A stretch of 64,000 nt of DNA from Tigriopus japonicus (taxonomy: Eukaryota > Arthropoda > Copepoda > Harpacticoida > Harpacticidae). Both the position numbers and the translations under genes were made by a program. Under the pieces are notes generated by a model. That model saw only the letters and a program-made list of their open reading frames with translations. It was not told the origin of the DNA and did not search any database. Within the stretch, counting starts at the first letter, position 1; every line of letters starts with the position of its first letter. Location of the stretch: positions 11,032,119 to 11,096,118 of the forward strand of contig CM021316.1 in the NCBI GenBank assembly GCA_010645155.1. The letters are read 5' to 3'. Of the stretch, positions 22,401-31,329 are shown piece after piece.

Positions 22401-24100
22401 CGTTCGCCATGAATCAAGAGCTCATAGAATCTCGACCGTTCATCAACATTTCAAGCAAAGGAAAGACATCTTTAAAATTGTGAGTAAACGTTGAGCCGTC
22501 CACACCTATAGATAGGGAGACTAGCTAGGGATAGATTGAATGTTAAACTATTCAAATCTATTCCTAGAAAATGAAAATGTTTTGAATCAGAATTGCAACA
22601 AAACTTTCATGTCAGGTTGTAAAGAAACTTTTCTTTTTAAGTACATCCTTTCAGTATTTAGTGAGTTGTCGGTTTAACATAAAACCTATTGGATGACAAC
22701 GAAGTAAAGTCACACGTGGTGAGGAGTCCAATTTCCGGTTCCATGTATTGTATTTCATTATATCTAATAGGAGACTAGAGGGCCATCATTATAACGATTT
22801 TTAAGAACTAGTAAGGTTGGCATATTGTTTTTTCCAAAGTCACTTTTCATGCTGATTGAATTTTTGAGTGTCAATAAGGGAATGCATTTGAAAAAATGAG
22901 CACTTTCGGCAAACGTTGGATGAAAAATTCCCATCAAATTGTCGGAAAAGTTAATCATAGTATACTATGTAGGAATGGGATAAACAGAGAGCAATTTTCC
23001 AAATCACAAAAATGATGAAAATCTTGTGTTATTACACAAGAAATTATTCGCTCGTCAGAACTGAATGAGCTTGATTTTGCAGTTTCTCATATGCTCTTCC
23101 CTTTCTTAAAAAGAACGTCTTGAAAGCTTTGTAAGACAAAATATTTGTCACCTTTTAAAACAACAAATAATGGTGGGTGTATAGTAATTTTAGTTTTTTG
23201 TCTCCAGACATCAATCATTCATTCTGCTGGGGGCAATTGAAAATTGAACTAAATCTAAGTGATTTTCAAATTGACAGTCTCATTGAATGTGGTGTAGACG
23301 CGACACCCTAAGGCAGGGTTCGGCAACAACTTTTGGGCCACGGCCCACAAAATTTGATGTCTAATCTGGGGCTCACTTATTAGAACTGGTGGAAGCAAAG
23401 ACCCATAATTTAGCAATCCCACAGCTGTGGGCCCAACAAACCCGTGATATTATGTATAAATCTTGGGACTATTACTTTGGGGGCCTCTTTTTGCTTCTAG
23501 GCTCACCAAANNNNNNNNNNNNNNNNNNNNNNNNNNNNAAATTTCATTGGGGGATTTCTTAATGCAAATCTACCGTCGAAGACTCCAAAAGTTTATTGCT
23601 AATCCCTTTCAAATTTGATCTCTGTACCCAAAAAACCCACCCATCCTGTCGTAGCGCCATCCAACGAGAGGTTTGCAAATTGGTAGCATGGCGCCATCTA
23701 ACGTCAGTTTAAGAACCAAAATGTAAACAAGAAAGCAGGCTCTACTCCCCAACTTGCCCTCTTTCACGATACAAAAATCGCCCGGAATATTTTGACATCA
23801 AATCCTTAACTCAAAAACACCATTAAAACGTTTCAGATAATTCGTACCAACAACACACTCACCATTTACGACAGTATTCCTTCGGACACCGGGACCTACA
23901 CGTGTGAGGCCAGCAATGGCTACTCCAGTAACTCAGCCTCGGTCTCTGTGATGGTCGAAAACGTCCAAGTTCAGGAGACCTGTACTGACAATCCCTACTT
24001 TGCCAATTGCAAACTGATTGTGAAGGCCCGCTATTGTGCGAACAAGTACTACGCCAAATTCTGTTGCCGCTCGTGCACGCTCGCGGGCCAATTAAAGTAA
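4301..24100 (+). CDS. Ppn: Papilin-like extracellular matrix protein, 3' part (11 exons)
   Basis: Papilins are secreted basement-membrane glycoproteins. The fly protein carries an ADAMTS-like TSR cassette, many Kunitz domains, a WAP domain, Ig domains and a C-terminal PLAC domain. Here 11 exons (4301-4450, 5064-5397, 6112-6258, 6940-7228, 10705-10883, 11196-11439, 14475-14633, 16622-16839, 17679-17951, 20531-20753, 23837-24100) join in frame to 825 codons plus TAA. In order they give half a Kunitz domain (1-19), Kunitz domains at about 43-93, 102-152 and 173-223, a Pro/Glu linker (224-305), an antistasin-like module (307-365), WAP (366-425), Ig1 (448-527), Ig2 (530-625), Ig3 (about 675-765) and PLAC (about 775-825). 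The order and the terminal PLAC are what identify papilin. The N-terminal TSR part is not in the window. Introns are large and full of transposable elements. Confidence 0.88.
5064..5397 (+). CDS. Ppn: Papilin exon: Kunitz 2 (rest) and Kunitz 3
   Basis: The acceptor TTTCCAG precedes the exon and the donor GTGAGT begins at 5398. It encodes TCEDKVPNWYF...GCEGNANRF...C, then a complete Kunitz domain GPCLGRFKKWYY...GGCEGNGNRF...C. The residue after the second cysteine (reactive-site P1) is Glu in Kunitz 2 and Leu in Kunitz 3. It leaves in phase 2. Confidence 0.88.
6112..6258 (+). CDS. Ppn: Papilin exon: Kunitz 4, N-terminal part
   Basis: The exon follows TTCTCTAG and is cut by GTAAGT at 6259. It encodes a short linker and ICNQEMDAGPCEDSLKRWFY...CMPFIYTGCAGN. 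P1 is again Glu. The phase-2 junction completes ATG (Met) with the first base of the next exon. Confidence 0.85.
6940..7228 (+). CDS. Ppn: Papilin exon: end of Kunitz 4 and proline-rich linker
   Basis: The acceptor is TTTTTCAG and the donor is GTAAG at 7229. The exon finishes the Kunitz domain (NRFKSYDVCMGFC), then encodes about 80 residues rich in Pro, Glu, Asp and Asn, including a run of five prolines and alternating PEP/PRPD motifs. This is likely an extended hinge between the inhibitor domains and the cysteine-rich modules. It ends in phase 0. Confidence 0.83.
7229..10704 (+). other. Papilin intron of 3.5 kb, no exon seen
   Basis: Phases on both sides are 0, so the flanking exons join directly. 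I see no cysteine-rich or Ig-like open segment here and no clear transposon ends. AT-rich sequence, nothing further supported. Confidence 0.5.
10705..10883 (+). CDS. Ppn: Papilin exon: antistasin-like cysteine module
   Basis: The exon follows TTTTGTAG and ends before GTACGT. It encodes CAYAQCPYGTIRYMDDRNGC, then EECYCNEPCYGHECPKGTKC and further residues. The CPYG...D..GC..C.C pattern resembles antistasin-type protease-inhibitor repeats and is followed by a further CxxxxCxxxxxC segment. Phase 0 in and phase 2 out agree with the flanking exons. The exact family is inferred from cysteine spacing. Confidence 0.8.
11196..11439 (+). CDS. Ppn: Papilin exon: WAP domain
   Basis: The exon lies between AATTCATAG and GTATGT. 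It encodes GVCPKLTRNDFASCSEDC, GDSDCDGEQKCCYNGCGKSC and an acidic/proline tail. The eight-cysteine spacing with D.DC...KCC...C...C is the whey acidic protein (four-disulfide core) signature. Fly papilin has one WAP domain in the same place, between the Kunitz and Ig regions. Confidence 0.87.
12826..13007. mobile_element. pogo/Tc1-mariner-like MITE
   Basis: The termini CAGTAAAATCTTAATTTA and, on the other strand, CAGTAAAATTTTGATTTAA are inverted repeats. Both are flanked by TA (12824-12825 and 13008-13009), as expected for the TA target duplication of Tc1/mariner/pogo elements. The ends resemble those of pogo/Tigger-type elements. At 182 bp it has no coding capacity. Confidence 0.7.
13938..14195. 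mobile_element. GTGATGGACCGAAAG MITE, copy 1
   Basis: Left end GTGATGGACCGAAAG and right end CTTTCGGTCCATCAC are perfect inverted repeats, flanked by TA on both sides. The 258-bp interior carries repeated CCGAAACCGAAA-type motifs near the left end and shares with the copy at 19403-19639 a segment containing AGCAGCTGACAACAAAATTG. Best-preserved member of its family in the window. Confidence 0.88.
14475..14633 (+). CDS. Ppn: Papilin exon: Ig domain 1, first half
   Basis: The acceptor is GTTTTAG and the donor CAG|GTGAGT; 53 codons, phase 0 at both ends. It encodes LAELRVYVQGNPTPDVYWRK...IVKGGSLQ. The core tryptophan and the GNPTP motif fit an I-set Ig domain, but Val occupies the position of the first canonical cysteine. 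Confidence 0.82.
14932..15632. mobile_element. GTGATGGACCGAAA MITE, long diverged copy 2
   Basis: It starts GTGATGGACCGAAAACC after TA and ends GGAACATCAC before TA. The 701-bp interior has further pieces such as ACCCTTTCGGCTC. Longer than the other copies, so it may contain a further insertion. It sits in the intron that splits papilin Ig1. Confidence 0.65.
15723..16062 (-). pseudogene. Possible frameshifted coding remnant, unidentified
   Basis: On the minus strand two overlapping open segments look protein-like and join through a one-frame shift near 15970. The downstream one reads ...LGIAVHTIKSLKG..., then LGELTLTEAKNTGGKSFEIV, and ends at a stop; the upstream one includes FSWTVVMDILNQNLKSNLIG. 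The downstream frame has a stop just before its start and no splice acceptor. I do not recognise the family, and a chance open frame is quite possible. It lies inside a papilin intron. Confidence 0.2.
16622..16839 (+). CDS. Ppn: Papilin exon: Ig 1 second half, Ig 2 first half
   Basis: The exon follows CCCTACAG and ends before GTAAGA. It encodes the end of Ig1 (DPSDEGVYTCLADNGRG) and the start of Ig2 (GVPATLHCLAYGHPRPSVTW). It leaves in phase 2 inside the tryptophan codon. Confidence 0.85.
16958..17465. mobile_element. GGGCCCGG MITE, degraded copy
   Basis: This segment is a diverged copy of 48374-48919. Shared pieces include GACCAAAATATTTG/GGCCAAAATATTTG, a GAATTTGCCTC-like stretch followed by ATAGATGGC/ATAAATGGC, and TCTGAAATATTTTTTTC. 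Ends are worn (GGGCTGGGAAAA; GTTCCGTGCCC) but the right side is still followed by TA. Confidence 0.6.
17679..17951 (+). CDS. Ppn: Papilin exon: Ig 2 second half and linker
   Basis: The acceptor is CGTTTTAG and the donor GTAAGC. The exon finishes Ig2 (WREDEMMPLSSNR...LRDLGPYTCQAFNGQQPDS) and continues into a Pro/Ala/Thr linker (APQAPAPTVTAPSGIYR). It ends in phase 2. Confidence 0.84.
19403..19639. mobile_element. GTGATGGACCGAAAG MITE, copy 3 (inverted)
   Basis: Ends GCGATGGACCGAAAG and CTTTCGGTCCATCAC with TA on both sides. The interior matches copy 1 in the opposite orientation, including TTTTGTTGTCAGCTGCTTTC followed by repeated GGTTTC hexamers. 237 bp, in a papilin intron. Confidence 0.85.
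20064..20206. mobile_element. Short TIR element (TTGGATG...CGACC family)
   Basis: The left arm, CTTGACATTGGATGGCGGAC then GACCGCTTGGTTGG, is an imperfect inverted repeat of the right arm, CCAACCCAGCGGTTGGTCGT then ACGACATCCAATAGTCAAG. About 140 bp, noncoding. A related end occurs near 21700 (GTCGTCCGACATCCAGTAG), and a related larger element at 57460-57845. Confidence 0.7.
20531..20753 (+). CDS. Ppn: Papilin exon: Pro/Thr linker and Ig 3 first half
   Basis: The exon follows TTCTTTTCAG and ends CAG|GTACTA, phase 0. It encodes PTRPPGWNFQAPPTTTTQ, then an Ig strand segment with TISIPCTVNSYAQPTVFWSK. The donor is weaker than the others but is the only one compatible with the next exon. Confidence 0.82.
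20813..21053. mobile_element. CTGATGG-family MITE, copy A
   Basis: Left end GTGATGGGATTCAATCTGAT and right end ATCAGATTGAACTCCATCAG are inverted repeats; TA follows on the right. About 240 bp, directly upstream of copy B and related to it. Both lie in the intron before the last papilin exon. Confidence 0.7.
21087..21660. mobile_element. CTGATGG-family foldback element, copy B
   Basis: The 574-bp element runs from CTGATGGTGTTCAATCTGAT to ATCAGATTGAATTCCATCAG with TA on each side. The two halves are imperfect reverse complements over much of their length: ATTTCCAGTAAGAAC and TTCTGCAAATGAGAC on the left have inverted partners on the right. The axis is a near-perfect hairpin at about 21383-21429 with arms AGCCCTTTTGTGGTAA and TTACCACAAAAGGGC. 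A transcript of this intron could form a long double-stranded stem. Confidence 0.8.
22229..22619. mobile_element. CACCCTGACATGAAAG MITE, short copy
   Basis: It begins CACCCTGGCATGAAAGTT after TA and ends AACTTTCATGTCAGGTTG before TA. Most of the interior aligns with 32083-32673, for example AATGGCGGG, AAGAGCTCATAGAATCTC and CAAATCTATTC. It lacks about 200 bp present in that copy. Confidence 0.82.
23314..23540. mobile_element. hAT-like MITE left end, interrupted by assembly gap
   Basis: The sequence CAGGGTTCGGCAACAAC followed by GGGCCACGGCCCAC has the look of hAT-type termini (CAGGG...CGGCAAC). The right end was not found and may lie in or beyond the run of N at 23511-23538. The end coordinate is a guess. 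Confidence 0.45.
23511..23538. other. Assembly gap (28 N)
   Basis: Run of 28 N in the last papilin intron. It does not touch a coding exon. Confidence 0.99.
23837..24100 (+). CDS. Ppn: Papilin last exon: Ig 3 end and PLAC domain
   Basis: The acceptor is CGTTTCAG and the stop TAA is at 24098-24100. It encodes IRTNNTLTIYDSIPSDTGTY followed by TCEASNG, closing Ig3. A six-cysteine tail follows with CTDNPYFANCKLIV, RYC and KFCCRSC, the pattern of the PLAC (protease and lacunin) domain that ends papilins and related ADAMTS-like proteins. Confidence 0.9.
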   Translation: MIRTNNTLTIYDSIPSDTGTYTCEASNGYSSNSASVSVMVENVQVQETCTDNPYFANCKLIVKARYCANKYYAKFCCRSCTLAGQLK

Positions 24101-24127
24101 CCACCGATCTTGGTACATCGAAACCTT

Positions 24128-24163
24128 GACGACGACAACAACAACAACAACAACAACAACAAC
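24128..24163. repeat. GAC/AAC trinucleotide microsatellite in papilin 3' UTR
   Basis: Three GAC units followed by about ten AAC units, starting 28 bases after the papilin stop codon, so it should be transcribed in the 3' UTR. Likely length-polymorphic. Confidence 0.9.
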
Positions 24164-24966
24164 AGTCGCCGTTTCGCTTGGATTCAGTCTTTCAATCTCC
24201 CAGATTTTAGCCATTGGATGATGGTGATGATGATCAAATTGGAGTGGATTGGCCATGAGTGTGTTTTGAATGTCACCCTTCAAAGCATGATATGCAATTA
24301 GTGAGACTCACCTTGATCCAATGGCTGTTGGGGAAAGAATTGCTTGATTTAGTCAAGATGAAGGTTTGGTGCCAAGGTACTGACGGCATGACCCGATCTT
24401 TACTTTGGACTAATTCTTCCAAATTGCACGTGTACAGTTCTTTTTATACTTTTAAATATTGCCAGGGTACAAAGCAATGATTCAGTATTCTTGTTATTTT
24501 GTATACTGCCCATTTTTCACTCTTCCTTATGATGCCAAAGTAGTTGCCAACCCTCAAAAATGTAGTGTAAAGTTCCATTGAAGTTTGGAAATGCGTAATT
24601 GTAATATAAAGTTCTAGCTTTAAGGTCGACATTTTCATGCCACTGTCTCCAAAGTTTGCAATTATCTATTTATACATTTTAAGTGCCATTGAAGCTTTCA
24701 TTTGTCTTGTAAACCATGAAATGGGCACCACTCTCATTCAAAGTAGCGACACGCTTTTAACTATTTCAAATGCTCTTGTCCCATACCATACAATGTAACA
24801 TTCCATTTACATGATTAAGATTGTAAATAACACTTAAGGACCAACTCATAACTTTAGTCATACACAATGCTGGTTAGATAAATTCTTTGTATACTCTCTA
24901 ATCAATGTTAACAGTGACCAAAATGGCTCCGATTGGATTGTGCACAGACTCATTTTTCTTATTGGT

Positions 24967-24972
24967 AATAAA
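24967..24972 (+). terminator. Ppn: Candidate papilin poly(A) signal
   Basis: AATAAA about 870 bases after the stop codon. It is the first canonical hexamer I noticed on this strand after the gene. Use is not proven. Confidence 0.3.
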
Positions 24973-26040
24973 TGTTCTACAAGTGAATGGTCATTTTTGT
25001 CTTGAATCTGTTAGCTTGACAAAGCAGAAGTTAACCAATTTAGTCAATTTTAAGTTAGTCAATTTAAATTGCGCCAGCCTTGTACCCAGATATTCGAAAC
25101 ACGTCTTCCTTAAATACAATATACACTTTGTCTCATGTACGTATGTAGGTAGTTGAAACAAAATATTGAAAGTAAAGAGATGGAATTGGCTTGACATCAA
25201 AATTTTCCAACTGACATTGGGTAAGCAACTGTTCCACCAAATTCACCCAGTAGTGAAATCGAAAACGTTGTGACCTTACGTCCATGGCCTTAGATGTGTA
25301 CCACTTGAGAGCGATTGAGCAATATCAACCATGCAGCGTGCTAATTTTCATTTTTTTCCCAATATGCTTGAAATTGGGGTCTGCCCTCTCTCTCTGATTG
25401 GCATCGTAGCCGTATGTTATTCTCCTGAAGGTTTAACCGGTGACAAACGTGCCTCTGTTCAAGTTCAATGTAACAAACGGTTGATGTGAAGAAACAAAAA
25501 CAAAGGTTTTGTTTGTTTTTCAGCGTCTACAAAATCAGATCACTCTCAAGAAGTGCATAAGAGTAGCAGACCATTCGAGAGTTTTGTTCAAAAAAGATCT
25601 CTTTCGATAAATTCCCCAGAAAAGGCATAATTTAGAGGGGCTTGGGATTTGGACCATTATTTAGGCGGAGATTAAACTGTCAAGTGCTACAAAATAGTCA
25701 CTTGTGTGGGTGCTTCGTATGTTAGAAAGTTTTTTTTCCACTCCAATAGAAAATAAGCTCCCATTACAGTTCATTATTATACTGTCAGTGCCGAAAGTCT
25801 TCACAAATGGGCTTTTGGATTACAGTACGCAGGAAAGACACACGCATAAAAAATTTCGCTAGAAAGGTTTTCTCGTGTGATGCTTCTCGGAGAGAGGCTT
25901 TGAACCACCATCTAAAGGTGTTTGCGTTCATTAATTGATTAATACTGGATCCACTAAATTTTTCGATTTAGGCTCAAGCAAATATTTGGGCCAGGTTTTC
26001 AAGAATAGAACAGAGTTGAGAGATGGCTAGAATCCCCAAA
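24973..26040. other. Intergenic, nothing recognised
   Basis: AT-rich sequence with no open segment showing a known domain and no clear element ends. Confidence 0.4.
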
Positions 26041-26440
26041 AGCAGACCTGTGTCGATCATTTTCAAATGTAACTAATTGCAATTACATATTTTTGGGTCT
26101 CAAAAGTAAATACAATCACACTTACTTCAGTTTCAAATGTAATTAACAAAAATTACAATAACTTGCAAAAAGAAAAATAATTCAATTACATTTTTTTCAA
26201 ACCCAACTGGAACTATTTTTTTGTAAGTGCAAAATATGTAAAGAGCATATAAGACTTTAAGAATTTGTGTGAATCAATTTTTATGCAGAAAACAATTTGA
26301 AAGGTAGGGGAAACCTGAAGCATGCCTAATCCCAAAAATTCCGAAAAAGTTGATAATGTATTTGTAATTGTCAATTACATTACTTAAAATTTAATTAATT
26401 GCCATTACAATTACTTTCAATAATTACAATTTACCCTGGA
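26040..26440. repeat. ATTAC/GTAAT-rich repeat, possible hAT-type MITE
   Basis: Many copies of AATTACA and TGTAAT in both orientations crowd this AT-rich stretch (for example TGTAATTGTCAATTACATTA). Dense short inverted motifs of this sort are typical of subterminal regions of hAT-like non-autonomous elements. Clear TIRs were not found, so limits are approximate. It directly precedes the minisatellite. Confidence 0.4.
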
Positions 26441-26504
26441 TTTGTTAGTCTTTGTTCCCCTGCATTGGTGAGCCTACACCGTCCCTGAATGATAGACTTG
26501 TGCT

Positions 26505-27345
26505 GCCCAAGAATGGCTGCACCTGTGCTGCTAAGGAATGGTTGCACATGTGTTGCCCGGGAATGGTTGCACCTGCGCTGCGCAGGAATGGTTGCACCTG
26601 CGCTGCGCAGGAATGGTTGCACCTGCGCTGCGCAGGAATGGTTGCACCTGCGCTGCGCAGGAATGGTTGCACCTGTGCTGCGCAGGAATGGTTGCACCTG
26701 CGCTGCGCAGGAATGGTTGCATCTGTGCTGCGCAGGAATGGCTGCACCTGGGCTGCGCAGGAATTGTTGCACCTGCGCTGCGCATGAATGGTTGCACATG
26801 TGTTGCTCGGGAATGGTTGCACCTGCGCTGCGCAGGAATGGTTGCACATGTGTTGCTCGGGAATGGTTGCACCTGCGCTGCGCAGGAATGGTTGCCCCTG
26901 CGCTGCGCAGGAATGGTTGCACCTGTGCTGCCCTGGAATGGTTGCACATGTGTTGCCCTGGAATGGTTGCACATGTGTTGCCCAGGAATGGTTGCACATG
27001 TGCTGCCCTGGAATGGTTGCACATGTGCTGCCAAGGAAGGGTTGCCCCATGTGCTGACAAGGAATGGTTGCCCCTGTGCTGCCCAGGAATGGCTGCACCT
27101 GCGCTGCGCATGAATGGTTGCACTTGCGCTGCGCAGGAATGGTTGCATCTGTGCTGCGCAGGAATGGTTGCATCTGTGCTGCCCAGGAATGGTTGCACCT
27201 GCGCTGCGCAGGAATGGTTGCACCTGCGCTGCGCAGGAATGGTTGCCCCTGTGCTGCCCAGGAATGGTTGCACATGTGCTGCCCAAGAATGGTTGCACAT
27301 GTGGTGCCCAGGAGTGGTTGTGCATGTGTCACATTGGGTTAGTGG
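26505..27345. repeat. 25-bp minisatellite, about 33 units
   Basis: The unit is GGAATGGTTGCACCTGCGCT plus GCGCA, 25 bp, repeated in tandem with point variants. Two main unit types alternate: one with GCGCTGCGCA, the other with ATGTGTTGCCC. The first and last units are degraded (...GGAGTGGTTGTGCATGTG). Because 25 is not a multiple of 3 and the unit has no stop in any frame, all six frames stay open and cycle through a 25-residue periodic peptide. The long apparent ORFs here (up to 385 codons on the minus strand) are explained by this and are not annotated as genes. The array is much more GC-rich than its surroundings. Confidence 0.95.
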
Positions 27346-29070
27346 GCATGTGTTGCCCAGGATATGCCCATTTTGATTCCATGGAAAGTCCAAATGAGTG
27401 GCAGGACAGACATCAAAACTACATTTACTGGTAAAAAGCCTGTCACGACGGGAGAAGCCGAAATTCTCCAAAACATTTCCCATTATTCCAAGTTGCACAT
27501 ACACCCTTGTTATATAAAGAAACCAACGTACAGCTTCGTTTAAACCTCTGGAAGGTGGACTAAGACTCATGAGGACGAGAAAAACCATTTTCTCTATCAG
27601 TCAATTGAGCAAGGCTTTCCGTATGTGAATCAGTGTCTCACATGAAAAACTTTAATATCAACTGTCAACTCGAAAGTGCATGGGTGTCAAAAGTTTTGCT
27701 CTTTCAAAGCTCACCTTCCATTTCTTTGTGGACAGAATGGGATTGATCAGATTGGAGTTATTTCGTTTCATACAAAGTGTTGCACATTTACTATGTGTTG
27801 GCCCAACGAATTAAGGTGTGCATTAGATAATAACTTTTGTTGTGTTAGAATTTGAAATACTTATACTATACGAGACTTTTTCCTGCCGAACTCATTGAGC
27901 TCAAATGGGTGAGGCATATTCAAGATGCGGCTGAACAATCGACTTGTACAGAGTTAGCATTGCAAAACTATCTCTGGACTTGAAAGTGCAATTTATCCAG
28001 CCACACGTTTGTACCCGCCTTACCCAATTTACCTAATTAGATGGCGTGGAAGTCTATGGCCAGCCAAGGAAAACAGAAGTCTCCTTTTTTTATTTTTCTT
28101 GTCATGTACCTATTGGTCAGCAAATCATGGAAATGCAAATTCGTTTTTGGATCTTTTTTTATATTGTCATTCTCATCAATAGAAAATTTCTTCTTTGCTT
28201 CAAGAGTGAGAAAAACGCAACAGAAGGAAAGTCTCCTTTTCTTTCTTTTGGGCCAGAATTTTACCTAAAGACCCTCAAAGTTGTCTTCAGTGGAAGTTAG
28301 TGCCAATGCACCCAGTTCATGCACTAGATTCTATAACTTTTTGCTTATAGCTAGCCGATTTAGACGTTTTCTTCAAACGTGAGTTGTTTTTTTCTTGTAC
28401 TTGAACTATAGTGAGTGTAAAAGAATTTTCAAACTTAGTGCAAAAATTCTTTTTAAGAATTACAATTGTCGGGATTACTAGCCTAGTCCAGTCATAAGCT
28501 GTTCTTGATCTTGCCTTTAGTATTGATCTTTAGTATCTATTTTGGAAAACGTGGTCGAGTTATCCATCAATTACATCATGAAATGTACAGTGTTTCTCTT
28601 GGGTCAAATCATTGAGCTTGTGTTTCCCACTAACGACTTACGTATATAACTAACGCCGATCGATGACGAGGGAATAAAGTTTCTAAAGTTTTTCAAGCCA
28701 CTGCATTCATTGGTCTGACTCAAAAGACTTTATCTCCCATGAAGAATGAATCAAACTCTTAGCTTTTTTTTCGAACAAAAATAGCAAGGATTTTTCATGA
28801 TGCTTTCTTATGAAGACCCTCCAAAACTAAAAATGATTTGGAAAAAGATTAGAGCCTCATTTAGCAAAGAAAGGGGAGGAAAAGAAGGTAAGTAAATAAA
28901 TAGAGAACCAATTGAAAAAATCAATTGTATTGACTTATAGGGTTTTGCAGGTAAATCTGTACAAGCCTATGGGCAATCAATTGAACCATTCAAAAGGATT
29001 TAAGCGTAAAGAGCTTAAGGGGAAAACTTTAGTAAACAGGAAATTTTCAAACTCTTCTGAGAGATATTTT
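27346..29070. other. Intergenic, nothing recognised
   Basis: No coding segment, tRNA or element ends could be supported here. A few open frames (for example near 28041-28300) show no domain and overlap one another in different frames. Confidence 0.4.
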
Positions 29071-29081
29071 GTGGGTATGAC

Positions 29082-29431
29082 TACAGAAGCTCACGTGAAA
29101 GAAGCGTCGTCAGAACACTCGCGACGGTGGCTTTATCATGAAGCTTTAAAAAAGCCAAACAAACCGGGAAGTTCAAGAGAAAAAAAAATACATCAAATAG
29201 GAGGCTTTGACCGAAAAATATCCACGGAAGGGATTGAAACCCTCTTTTTGTGATCCAATGACTGGATCCATCTTTACTGGCATGATATGTGTAAATTGAT
29301 TGCAAAATCGGCTTTTGTTACAACTTGAACTTCCTGATTGATGATGGTGACAACAACGGCAAACATTTGAAGCTTCGAAAAAGCCAAACAACTTGACTGT
29401 GTCGACGCTTCTTTCACATGAGCTTTTTTAG
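29082..29431. mobile_element. hAT-like MITE (AAGCTCATGTGAAAGAAG family), copy 1
   Basis: The ends carry the inverted repeat AAGCTCACGTGAAAGAAGCG / CGCTTCTTTCACATGAGCTT. Flanks GTATGACT (29074-29081) and GTATGACC (29432-29439) look like an 8-bp target duplication, the hAT length. Copy 2 at 31330-31677 is similar throughout. About 350 bp, noncoding. Confidence 0.72.
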
Positions 29432-29571
29432 GTATGACCACAGGACCAAGCCCTAGACTACTCAGTTCTAATTAAGCAGGCAGACCAAGGAAACAGTAGT
29501 TTGATCTGTGACCTCTAGGGAATTTGCTTTGTAGTCTTTGTATTGACTCTAAGAATCAAACTTCATTCAAG

Positions 29572-29650
29572 GTAGCGCCCTCTATGATGCTCCTTATGAA
29601 ACAATCAGTTTAAAGAATTTTGTCTGGTAACCCTTCATAGAGGGCGCTTT
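29572..29650. repeat. Short inverted repeat, GTAGCGCCCTCTATGA
   Basis: GTAGCGCCCTCTATGA at the left is inverted at the right as TTCATAGAGGGCGCTTT, enclosing about 45 bp. It may be a very small MITE. A related one-sided fragment (GTAGCGCCCTCTT) occurs near 13850. Confidence 0.5.
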
Positions 29651-31329
29651 TAGTGACGTCAGAATTGCGAAATCTGTATTTTAAGTAACCTGTGGTATTC
29701 CTGCCATCGTGCCAAATAGAGCAGCTAGTTTGTTGCTGCTTGTCATGACAAGAACCACGTAATGGGATGAAAGATTAATCATTGATCATTTTCGTCATTG
29801 TCCACACCCTCAAAATAGTTCTAATCAAGGAAGACACTCAACTTTTGTTACAAAAACTTGGACAAGGACTCTCATTTTTCCTATTTGTTAGACCTTGGGC
29901 CTTTGTTGGGTCTTGTAATAAAATTCCAACGACCAATTGTATTTCTGAAGAGTTGCAACTCCTTTTTAATGGTCCTAGAAATGGCGGATGTGTTGAAAAC
30001 TCTCTTCTTGACCCCAAAAAACGAGGACTGTGAAGGTAGCTGTGACTGTGATGGAACTCTTCAGCCATGCCAAAAACCTGGAGGCCGGTTCTTGTCAATC
30101 AATGGATCTTGGTCCCATTTAGTCTATTGAGTAAATGAAATATTAACAATTTTAAAGTAGAAATTAACAATTCAAACAATATCTCTTTTGCGGGATCGTT
30201 CTCATTAACAAATCAAGCCATATATGCACATTATATTCGGTTAAAATGCATGAGTGGCCCATTCTGAGTTCATTCCTTAGACATGAGAGGTTGTGGGGAA
30301 GACTTGGTATCGCACCCATGAACCCAAGGTGCGTTACAACCATCTCCCCCTTATCAATCCATTAAAATAATATATATCTAACATCCTTGGCCAACGATAC
30401 GATATGTTCAATGGCTTTCAAGATCTGTGGATAGATCAGATGTGTCATTGGTCTTGACTAGAATTTATCAGTACAATACGTATTTAAAGCCAAGATATGA
30501 CCTCAACCATAACTTCCAACGACATTCATTGTGTCGGTTACAAAACCATTTTCTTTTTTTGGCTACATTCAATCAAATATTCACAAGATCACAAAAAGGG
30601 TATTTTGGAGTTAAAATTACAACGTTTTGGACATAGGAACCAATTCCCTCTAATTGCTTAGCATTTTAGGTTTTAATATTGCCAATAAAAGATGTTTTAA
30701 CTTAAGTGGCACAATTTTAACGTGAAAGTGGTTTTCATGTACTTCACTTCTTCATGTTCAACGCATCGACAACTAAAATTGTTCTTTGTGCTACAACAAA
30801 GCCAATGTTATTACCGAACACGTTTTTCCTTACAAAGAATTTTGCTTCGTTCAGCATCCCTTTATCCTCCTCGACTTTGTTTTTGACTAAATTAACGTCT
30901 CAAAATACCTGCTTTTGTTTAAAGTCATCCAGCCTAGGCCAATGTTGAATAATACAATTCAAAAATGCTGTTCATGTAACATCACATCACAAATCTACTT
31001 TCTTTTTTGATTCACTGTCAATTTAAACCAGCTTGTTTTTCAACTAATATGTAAGAACGCTACTTCAAGGATTGCAATTCGGTGCTCTTGATTCAAGGTG
31101 AGCTTGAGATGCAAAGATGGCTTTGATTCATTTGAACGAAACGAAGAGATAGATCGATTTCTCCAAGCAGATAACTGTGGAGTCATTTTGCTCGGGGACG
31201 ACTTGAGCGAGTAGACCGTTCACATCTAACGGAATGCATGCAATTTATTTCTGCAGTATGAATTACGTGAATTACGATGACGAACTAGAAGGCCATTAGA
31301 CGTCAGAGCATTCACATCATTGATTACCG

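Noticed and set aside
26431..27588. 385-codon minus-strand ORF and several 190-295-codon ORFs in other frames
   Set aside because: All fall in or extend from the 25-bp minisatellite, which has no stop in any frame; the 25-residue periodic peptides are a by-product.
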